A program made the position numbers and the translations under genes. From assembly GCF_003012935.1 (NCBI RefSeq), contig NZ_PUDR01000003.1:372001-436000 (forward strand): DNA of 64,000 nucleotides. The letters are read 5' to 3'. The DNA comes from Pannonibacter carbonis (GTDB taxonomy: Bacteria; Pseudomonadota; Alphaproteobacteria; Rhizobiales; Stappiaceae). The notes beneath the pieces are model-generated. The model worked only from the letters and a program-made list of their open reading frames with translations, was not told where the DNA came from and did no database searches. Below, piece after piece: positions 17,362-24,407 of this stretch (position 1 is the stretch's first letter; the number at the start of each line of letters is the position of its first letter).

Positions 17362-18924
17362 ATGGCGGTCGATCACATCATCATCGGCTCAGGCATCAAT
17401 GGCCTGGTCGCAGCGGCGATGCTGTCCGCAAAAGGCCGCCGCGTGCTCGTGCTCGAGCGCGAGGCAGACTTCGGCGGCTGCATGCGCACCGGTGAGGTCA
17501 CTCTGCCGGGCTTCAGCCATGATGTGATGGCCGCCACCTTCGTCCTGTTCATGACGTCGCCAGCCGGGGCGCTGCTTGCCCCGGATCTCGCCCGCCATGG
17601 CATGGAATACTGCCACACGCCGCATCCGACAGCCGTGCTGCGGCCTGATGGGTCGGCGCTGGTGCTGTCGACCGATCAGGCCCGTAACGTTGCAGCGTTC
17701 AACGCCCTGGCCGCCGGCGACGGTGACCAGCATGGACGCGATGTCGGAGCAATCGGTGCCGAGGCGCCGTTCCTGTTTTCGCTGCTCGGCGGTGATCTGT
17801 GGTCCTTTGCCACTGCCCGCCTGATGTTCGGCCAGGTTCGCCGGCGGGGCTTGCGCGGGCTTGCGGCCTGGATGGGCGAGGCCTTGGCCCCGGCACGCGG
17901 CTGGCTCGAGACCCGCTACCAGAGCCCCTTGGTGCAGGCGCTGTGGGCGCCGTGGGTGCTGCACTGCGGCCTGACGCCGGAAAGCGCCTATTCGGCGAAG
18001 ATGGGCCAGGTCATCGCCTTCGCGCTCGAGGCTGCAGGTGCACCTGTGGTCCGGGGCGGGGCAGGGGCGGCGGTGAACGCCTTTCGCCGGCTGATCGAGG
18101 AACGCGGCGGGGTCATGCGCTGTGGTGCCGATGTCGAGCGCATTCTGGTGCGCGATGGCCGCGTCACCGGCGTCCGCCTGACCACGGGCGAGGAAATCGC
18201 CGCACCTTCCGTGCTTGCCAGCGTCGCGCCGGGACAGCTCTTTGGACGCCTGCTGGGGTCGGATGCGCCGCCCGAGGATGCAGGCGCTGCAAAGACGTTC
18301 CGGCATGGCCGCGGCGACTTCCAGCTGCACTACGCGCTCGACCGCGCGCCAGACTGGATTGCGGACGGGCTTGAAAAAGTGGCCCTGATCCATCTCAGCG
18401 ACGGCATCGACGCCGTGTCCAAATCCGCCAACGAGGCTGAGCGTGGCATGTTGCCGGAGGTGCCGACGATCTGTGTCGGTCAGCCGAGCGCGCTGGATCC
18501 TTCGCGCGCCCCTGATGGCAAGGCGGTCCTCTGGCTGCAGATCCCGGATGCACCGCGGTCGATCAAGGGCGACGCGGCCGGCAAGATCGGCGGCAGAAGC
18601 TGGGATGTGGCCACGCGTGAGGCCTTTGCCGATCGGATCGAGGCCATTCTTGCCAGTCACATCCGCGACTTTGCCGCGATCCGGCTCGCCCGCCGCGCCT
18701 ATTCGCCCAAGGACCTTGAAGCGATGAACGTCAATCTCGTCGGCGGTGATCCTTACGGCGGCCATTGCGGCCTCGACCAGTTCTTCATCTGGCGGCCTCT
18801 TGCCCATTCGACCAATGGTCTTGGCAGGGTCAAAGGACTTATCCATATCGGTGCTTCGACCCATCCTGGGCCGGGTCTTGGAGGAGGATCCGGGTTCAAC
18901 GCCGCAAAGAGGCTTGGTGCATGA
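17362..18924 (+). CDS. Phytoene-dehydrogenase-like FAD oxidoreductase (second paralogue)
   Basis: A 520-residue flavoprotein. The N-terminal FAD fold is HIIIGSGINGLVAAAMLSAKG, then EREADFGGCMRTGEVTLPGF. The C-terminal contact IHIGASTHPGPGLGGGSGF matches the same region of the divergent paralogue at 14902-16467. It begins four bases after the isatin-hydrolase-like gene and overlaps the MarR gene by four bases, so the three are one transcription unit. By context it oxidises an intermediate of an aromatic or indole pathway. The exact step is unknown. Confidence 0.87.
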   Translation: MAVDHIIIGSGINGLVAAAMLSAKGRRVLVLEREADFGGCMRTGEVTLPGFSHDVMAATFVLFMTSPAGALLAPDLARHGMEYCHTPHPTAVLRPDGSALVLSTDQARNVAAFNALAAGDGDQHGRDVGAIGAEAPFLFSLLGGDLWSFATARLMFGQVRRRGLRGLAAWMGEALAPARGWLETRYQSPLVQALWAPWVLHCGLTPESAYSAKMGQVIAFALEAAGAPVVRGGAGAAVNAFRRLIEERGGVMRCGADVERILVRDGRVTGVRLTTGEEIAAPSVLASVAPGQLFGRLLGSDAPPEDAGAAKTFRHGRGDFQLHYALDRAPDWIADGLEKVALIHLSDGIDAVSKSANEAERGMLPEVPTICVGQPSALDPSRAPDGKAVLWLQIPDAPRSIKGDAAGKIGGRSWDVATREAFADRIEAILASHIRDFAAIRLARRAYSPKDLEAMNVNLVGGDPYGGHCGLDQFFIWRPLAHSTNGLGRVKGLIHIGASTHPGPGLGGGSGFNAAKRLGA

Positions 18925-19391
18925 GTGAAGACACCGAAACCCATGCAAGGCTTGGCGAAATTGGCCTGACCAATTTTGCCCCCTATCTGATGAACCGGAT
19001 CATGGGCCGGTACAACGCGATGATCCGGGAGGAAATGGCAGATGTCGGCCTGACAACGCCGAAGATGCGGACGCTGGCAGTGCTGTCGGTGGTCGAGGGA
19101 CCGCTGATCCGTGAGCTTGCCGTCTATACGGTCGTCGAGCAGTCGACGTTGAGCCGTGCTCTGGATCAGTTGCAGACCGAGGGGCTGATCCGGCGCGAGG
19201 CCGACGCCAGCGACAGCCGCGCCGTGCGGGTGTTCCTGACGGATGCCGGACGCGCCACCTTCGAGACGCTGTGGCCGCATATGGCGACTTCGGCCGCACG
19301 GCTGTTCAAGGGCATACCAGACGAGGAGCAACGCGCCTTCGTGGCGACCTTGCAGAAAATGCTGGCGAATATTCGCAAACACGAAATCTAG
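18921..19391 (+). CDS. MarR family transcriptional regulator
   Basis: A 156-residue protein with a winged helix: the recognition region IRELAVYTVVEQSTLSRALDQLQTEGLI and the wing READASDSRAVRVFLTDAG are typical of MarR. Such regulators usually repress a catabolic operon until a phenolic or indolic ligand binds. Embedded in the operon it probably controls, its ATGA start overlaps the upstream stop codon. MarR proteins are known regulators of auxin catabolism in several soil bacteria, which fits the proposed pathway. The candidate operator is at 16493-16513. Confidence 0.9.
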   Translation: MSEDTETHARLGEIGLTNFAPYLMNRIMGRYNAMIREEMADVGLTTPKMRTLAVLSVVEGPLIRELAVYTVVEQSTLSRALDQLQTEGLIRREADASDSRAVRVFLTDAGRATFETLWPHMATSAARLFKGIPDEEQRAFVATLQKMLANIRKHEI

Positions 19392-19500
19392 GACGTGACA
19401 AGCGCAATGGGTGACTGAGCCTGCCGGTGCTTCCGGCGGGAACGGGAAAGCTTTGTCTTTCGCCAGGCCCATGGGCCGGAGCGGTGAGGAGGAGAGGGAA

Positions 19501-21660
19501 ATGGCCGAACGCAGTTTCAAGGCCGAAGTCGAGCATCTGCGCCTTGGGGAGGGCGAGGTGTTTACCGGGGAGGGCATCCTTGCCATCACCAAGGCCCTGC
19601 TGGAATCCGGCGTCGGATACGTCGGTGGTTACCAGGGCGCGCCGATCTCGCATTTGATGGACGTGCTGGCCGACGCAGAGGAGCTGCTGTCGGAGCTGGG
19701 CGTGCGTTTCGAGGCCAATGCCAACGAGGCCGCCGCCGGGGCGATGCTGGCCGCTTCCGTGCATTACCCGATCCGTGGCGCCGTGACCTTCAAGGGCTCC
19801 GTCGGTGTCAACGTCGCCTCGGACGCCCTAGCGAACCTCGCCTCGTCCGGCGTCACCGGCGGGGCGATGGTCATCGTCGGAGAGGACTATGGCGAGGGTT
19901 CCAGCATCATGCAGGAGCGCACCCATGCCTTTGCCATGAAGTCGCAGTTCTGGCTGCTCGACCCGCGCCCCAATCTCACTTCAATTGTAAAGATGGTATC
20001 GGATGGCTTTGATTTGTCAGAAGCTTCCAATACCCCGGTCATGCTCATGGTGCGCATCCGCTCGTGCCATGTGACGGGCAGTTTTACCTGCCGAGACAAC
20101 CGTCCTCCGGCCTTCACGGTCAAGGATGCGCTGGCCGATCCGCGCTCGGACTTTGCCCGTGTCGTGCTGCCGCCGATGTCCTTTGCCCATGAGCAGGACA
20201 AGGTGAAGAACCGCTGGCCTGCGGCCGAACGCTTTATCCGCGAGCGCAAGCTGAACGAGTTCTTCGGCCCCGCTGCCGGCCCGGACGGACCGCGCATCGG
20301 CATCGTCGTGCAGGGGGGCATGTTCAATGGGGTCGTCCGTGCCCTGCAGCGCCTCGGCCTTGCGGATATCTATGGCCAGTCGGACATTCCGATCTACGTG
20401 CTGAATGTCACCTATCCGCTGCTCTCCGGCGAGTTCCTGGAGTTCTGCGCCGGCAAGGATCACGTCCTTGTCGTGGAGGAAGGCCAGCCGGAGTTCATCG
20501 AGACCCAGCTGGGCTCCTATCTCTACCGTGCCGGGTCCTCGGTCGAGCTGCATGGCAAGGGCTTGTTCCCGCTGGCCGGCGATTACAATGGCACGGTCAT
20601 GCTGGATGCCATCGAGGCCTTCCTGCGCAAGGTCGCTCCTGAGACCCTGCCAGCGGCCGTGCGCGCGCCCAACCAGGAACGCCCTGAGATCCCGGACCTG
20701 TCGAAGACCGTTCCGATCCGCCCGCCCGGGTTCTGCACCGGCTGCCCGGAACGTCCTATCTTTGCTGCGATGAAGCTGGTGGAGAAGGAACTCGGCAAGC
20801 ACCAGATTGCGGCCGACATCGGCTGCCATCTGTTTGCCTCGCTGCCGCCCTTCGAGATCGGCGGCGCGACCATGGGCTACGGCCTGGGGCCGGCTGCCAA
20901 CGCGGCCTTTGATGGTGGTGGCAAGCGCCGTCCTGTCGCTATCATCGGCGATGGCGGATTCTGGCATAACGGCCTGTCCTCCTCCTTCACCAATATGGCC
21001 TTCAACAAGTCGGATGGCGTCGCCATCGTCGTCGACAACTTCTATTCGGCGGCCACCGGCGGGCAGGACATCATGTCCTCGCGGGCCGACAACGATACCA
21101 AGTCGACGAAGAACCCGATCTCCCGCGCCCTGAAGGGCATCGGCATCAACTGGGTGCGGGAGATCGACCGCACTTATGACGTGGCGCGGATGCGCGATAC
21201 GATCCGCGAAGCGCTGACGACGCCGGAGAAGGGGCCGAAGGTCATCGTCGCCTCGTCGGAATGCATGCTGAACCGTCAGCGGCGCGAAAAGCCGCTGGTC
21301 GCCAAGGCGATCAAGGCCGGCCGGCGTGTCGAGGCACCGAAGTTCGGCGTGGACGAGGAGGTCTGCACCGGCGATCACGCCTGCATCCGTCTCTCGGGCT
21401 GCCCGTCGTTGTCGCTGAAGCGGCTGGATGATCCCTTGCGCGATGATCCTGTGGCCTCGATCGACCAGAGCTGTGTCGGCTGCGGCAACTGCGGTGAAGT
21501 CGCCGATGCCGCGATCCTGTGCCCGAGTTTCTACCGCGCCGACGTGGTGCACAATCCTGGCGGATTTGAAGCCTGGTGGGCGGGCGTACGTTCCGCCGTC
21601 ATCGGTTGGCTGGTTCGCCGCCGCACGGCGCGCCGTCTTGATTTTGGAGGAGTTGCATGA
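19501..21660 (+). CDS. Indolepyruvate ferredoxin oxidoreductase alpha-like subunit (IorA type)
   Basis: A 719-residue protein with a pyruvate-ferredoxin-oxidoreductase-like N-terminus (GVGYVGGYQGAPISHLMDVL), a thiamine-diphosphate-binding motif IIGDGGFWHNG near residue 480, and a C-terminal ferredoxin region. Cysteines there are arranged as CTGDHACIRLSGCP (about 622) and CVGCGNCGEVADAAILCP (about 658). It should oxidatively decarboxylate an aryl-2-oxo acid to an aryl-CoA using ferredoxin. GGAGGAGAGGG precedes the ATG at 19501. The beta-like partner overlaps by four bases. Confidence 0.9.
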   Translation: MAERSFKAEVEHLRLGEGEVFTGEGILAITKALLESGVGYVGGYQGAPISHLMDVLADAEELLSELGVRFEANANEAAAGAMLAASVHYPIRGAVTFKGSVGVNVASDALANLASSGVTGGAMVIVGEDYGEGSSIMQERTHAFAMKSQFWLLDPRPNLTSIVKMVSDGFDLSEASNTPVMLMVRIRSCHVTGSFTCRDNRPPAFTVKDALADPRSDFARVVLPPMSFAHEQDKVKNRWPAAERFIRERKLNEFFGPAAGPDGPRIGIVVQGGMFNGVVRALQRLGLADIYGQSDIPIYVLNVTYPLLSGEFLEFCAGKDHVLVVEEGQPEFIETQLGSYLYRAGSSVELHGKGLFPLAGDYNGTVMLDAIEAFLRKVAPETLPAAVRAPNQERPEIPDLSKTVPIRPPGFCTGCPERPIFAAMKLVEKELGKHQIAADIGCHLFASLPPFEIGGATMGYGLGPAANAAFDGGGKRRPVAIIGDGGFWHNGLSSSFTNMAFNKSDGVAIVVDNFYSAATGGQDIMSSRADNDTKSTKNPISRALKGIGINWVREIDRTYDVARMRDTIREALTTPEKGPKVIVASSECMLNRQRREKPLVAKAIKAGRRVEAPKFGVDEEVCTGDHACIRLSGCPSLSLKRLDDPLRDDPVASIDQSCVGCGNCGEVADAAILCPSFYRADVVHNPGGFEAWWAGVRSAVIGWLVRRRTARRLDFGGVA

Positions 21661-23195
21661 CGATGGCCGGGCTTCTGGAACGGCGCGCGGCGGATCCGCG
21701 CCTCGGCGGCATCATCAAGCTCGCGGCCCTGGCCGTTGGCGGGCAGGGGGGCGGCGTGCTCACCAGCTGGATCGAGGATGTCGCCCGCTCGAATGGCTAT
21801 GACGCCCAGGCGACCAGCGTTGCCGGCGTCGCGCAGCGCACAGGAGCGACGGTCTATTACGTCGAGATGGCGCCGAAGGGCGACGGTACTCCGGTCTTCT
21901 CGCTGATGCCGGCAGCCGGTGATGTCGACATCATGATCGCGGCTGAACTGATGGAAGCAGGCCGGTCGATCATGCGCGGCTTCGTTACCCCGGACCGCAC
22001 GACGCTGATCGCCTCCACCCACCGCGCGCTGGCCGTCAGCGAGAAGATGGTGCCGGGTGACGGCATCGCCTCCAGCGAGGAAGTTCTGGCGGCGGCAGAT
22101 ATCGCCGCGCAGCGCTTCATCCATGCCGACTTCGACCAGCTGGCGATCCGTAACGGGTCGGTGATCTCGGCAAGTCTCTTCGGTGCGCTGGCCGGAAGCG
22201 GGGCGCTGCCGTTCCCCAAGCAAGCCTTCGAGGACGCCATTCGCCGCTCCGGCAAGGGCGTCGAGGGCTCGCTTCGTGCCTTCAACGCCGGCTATGCAGC
22301 AGCAAGCGGCGAAGCGCTTCCCGAGGCGCCTGCCCAGCCTGAGGCCGCCAAACCGCGCCTGCGCGGACCCAAAAAGCTGGTGGCAGCCTTTGAAGCGCTT
22401 GAAGCCCGGATTGCCCGTCTGCCTGAACCCGCTCAGGAACTGGCCTGCGCAGGCCTGCGCAAGGTCGTCGACTTCCAGGACCTTGCCTATGGCGGGGAAT
22501 ATCTGGACCGGCTCGAACGCGTTGCCGGTCTTGACCGGCCGCCGCATGACCTGACCCGCGAGGCGGCCAAATACATCGCCAACGCCATGGCCTATGACGA
22601 CATCATCCGCGTAGCCGATGCCAAGACCAAGGCCGGGCGTCGTGACCGTATTGCCAAGGAGATGGGCGCCAAGTCCGGCAATCTGCTGCAGGTGACCGAG
22701 TTCCTGCATCCGCGTGCAGAGGAAATCGTCTCGCTGTTTCCCGCGCGCATGGGCGCCCGCTGGGCCGCTAATCCCGACCGGATGGCGCTGCTCGGCCGGC
22801 TGTTCGACAAGGGCAAGCGGCTGCGCTCCGACAGTCTCACCGCCTTCCTCCAGCTTTATGTCCTGGGCGGCATGAAGGGCTGGCGCCGGCGCACCTTGCG
22901 TCATGCGCAGGAGATGGCGCATCTGGTCGTGTGGCTCGACCGCGCGCTGGCGCTCGCCCCGCGCGACTACGACCTTGCCGTGGAGGTGATCCGCTGCCGC
23001 CGGCTGGTGAAGGGTTACTCCGACACGCACGCGCGCGGTCTCAGCAAGTTCGACAAGGTGCTGGACGGTGCCCGGATGGTCGAAGGCCGTCCTGATGCGG
23101 CCGACTGGACGCGGCGCCTGCGCGAGGCGGCGCTGAAGGACGAGGAGGGCAAGGCGCTCGACGGCGCGCTCCAGACCATCCGCAGCTTCGTCTGA
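21657..23195 (+). CDS. Indolepyruvate ferredoxin oxidoreductase beta-like subunit (IorB type, extended)
   Basis: A 512-residue protein. The N-terminal half (LAALAVGGQGGGVLTSWIEDVA, then TSVAGVAQRTGATVYYVEM) is the gamma-type domain of 2-oxoacid ferredoxin oxidoreductases. The C-terminal half is an additional domain seen in the long IorB form of proteobacteria. With the alpha-like subunit it forms the TPP and iron-sulfur enzyme. The start overlaps the upstream stop. It ends the operon; a strong terminator follows at 23274-23306. Confidence 0.87.
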   Translation: MTMAGLLERRAADPRLGGIIKLAALAVGGQGGGVLTSWIEDVARSNGYDAQATSVAGVAQRTGATVYYVEMAPKGDGTPVFSLMPAAGDVDIMIAAELMEAGRSIMRGFVTPDRTTLIASTHRALAVSEKMVPGDGIASSEEVLAAADIAAQRFIHADFDQLAIRNGSVISASLFGALAGSGALPFPKQAFEDAIRRSGKGVEGSLRAFNAGYAAASGEALPEAPAQPEAAKPRLRGPKKLVAAFEALEARIARLPEPAQELACAGLRKVVDFQDLAYGGEYLDRLERVAGLDRPPHDLTREAAKYIANAMAYDDIIRVADAKTKAGRRDRIAKEMGAKSGNLLQVTEFLHPRAEEIVSLFPARMGARWAANPDRMALLGRLFDKGKRLRSDSLTAFLQLYVLGGMKGWRRRTLRHAQEMAHLVVWLDRALALAPRDYDLAVEVIRCRRLVKGYSDTHARGLSKFDKVLDGARMVEGRPDAADWTRRLREAALKDEEGKALDGALQTIRSFV

Positions 23196-23273
23196 GGCAG
23201 CAAGGATCTGGTTCGAGTTTCTGTGCGGGCCGGTTTCTGCCCACCCTCAGGAAGCCGGTCTTCGTTCACAGCT

Positions 23274-23306
23274 GCCCCGGGAGCTCTTTGCTTCCGGGGC
23301 TTTTTT
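23274..23306 (+). terminator. Rho-independent terminator after iorB
   Basis: GCCCCGGGAGC, loop TCTTT, GCTTCCGGGGC, then six T. The stem is 11 bp with one G-T pair. It separates the operon from the convergent formate dehydrogenase genes, whose last stop lies at 23317. Confidence 0.92.
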
Positions 23307-23316
23307 GTCGCCCGGA

Positions 23317-23532
23317 TCAGACTGGCCGGCGGATCTGCTTTGCCGCCTCGCGCACGAGCGGGCGGAAGCCGTCGCCTCCGGTTTCCAGGATCTCGAAGAA
23401 CTGCTTGCGCATGCGCGGTTCCCAGAAATCATTGATGTGCGAGGCCACACCGGCAACGCCCTCGGCATGCGGCTTGGTTTCCATGAACCGGGCGATCTGG
23501 TTGGCCATATAGACGAGCTTGTCAGGGGACAT
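23317..23532 (-). CDS. fdsD: Formate dehydrogenase delta subunit
   Basis: A 71-residue protein, MSPDKLVYMANQIARFME then HINDFWEPRMRKQF, matching FdsD, a small protein needed for maturation of the soluble NAD-dependent molybdenum formate dehydrogenase. The start at 23532 overlaps the end of fdhD by 11 bases. Last gene of the fds operon, as usual. Its exact action is not known. Confidence 0.92.
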   Translation of the reverse strand: MSPDKLVYMANQIARFMETKPHAEGVAGVASHINDFWEPRMRKQFFEILETGGDGFRPLVREAAKQIRRPV

Positions 23533-24376
23533 CGGTGGTCTCTGCGACGGGATGGCGGGCGGGATCGAGTGTGATCCGCCCTGGGTGGGTGTAAAGATCG
23601 AAGCCTTCGCTGCGGGCAAGGGCAATCAGCGTAATGTTTGCATCCTCCGCCGCCTCGATGGCCGCCAGTGTCGGCGCCGAGACGGCCAGGATGGCGGGCG
23701 CGCCAAGGGCAGCGCATTTCTGCACCATGTCGAGCGAGATGCGCGAAGTGAGCACGACCGCGCCATTGACCGGCTGACCGGGGACGACGGTCCCAGCGCC
23801 GACCAGCGCGCCGATGAGCTTGTCGAGTGCATTGTGACGCCCGACATCCTCACGCACGCAGATGAGCCCCTTGCCGTCCTGCCAGAAGCCGGCGGCATGC
23901 ACCGCGCGCGTTACGTCATGCAGCGGCTGGTGTTGTGTCAGCGATGCCATCGCCTCGGCAATGTCCTGGCGCTTGAGGTGCAGCGGACTGGGCGGAACGG
24001 GATCCAGGTGCCGTTTGGCTTCGGCAAGGCTGTCGAGACCGCAAAGGCCGCAGCCGACGGGGCCGGTCATGCTGCGCCGCCGCGCCATGAGCCTGCTGCC
24101 GGCCTCGTCCTTCAGCCAGATCCTGAGGTCGATGCCGGCCTCGGTGTCGACAGACTCGATCTCGCGGATATCTTCAGGCGTTGCGATGCCCTCGCTCAGC
24201 GAAAAGCCGAGCGCAAAGTCGGTGAGGTCCGCAGGCGTTGCCATCATCACGGCCTGCGTCGTGCCGTTGTAGCCGATCGCCACGGGCACTTCCACCGGCA
24301 GGAGGGCGTCCTCCTGCCAGGCCGTTCCCGCCCGCACGCGCAGGCGCAGCCGGGGCGCTGCGGTGGCGAGGCTCAT
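23522..24376 (-). CDS. fdhD: Formate dehydrogenase accessory sulfurtransferase
   Basis: A 284-residue cytoplasmic protein with the CGLCG motif (GPVGCGLCGLDSL), whose cysteines move sulfur from a desulfurase to the bis-MGD molybdenum cofactor of formate dehydrogenase. VREDVGRHNALDKLIG and LTSRISLDMVQKCAALGAP are further FdhD signatures. The ATG at 24376 was chosen because it gives the usual N-terminus. It sits between fdsA and fdsD, so cofactor activation is co-expressed with the enzyme. Confidence 0.95.
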   Translation of the reverse strand: MSLATAAPRLRLRVRAGTAWQEDALLPVEVPVAIGYNGTTQAVMMATPADLTDFALGFSLSEGIATPEDIREIESVDTEAGIDLRIWLKDEAGSRLMARRRSMTGPVGCGLCGLDSLAEAKRHLDPVPPSPLHLKRQDIAEAMASLTQHQPLHDVTRAVHAAGFWQDGKGLICVREDVGRHNALDKLIGALVGAGTVVPGQPVNGAVVLTSRISLDMVQKCAALGAPAILAVSAPTLAAIEAAEDANITLIALARSEGFDLYTHPGRITLDPARHPVAETTDVP

Positions 24377-24407
24377 GGCGTGGTCCAGGCTCCTGTGCCC
24401 ATGCCGA

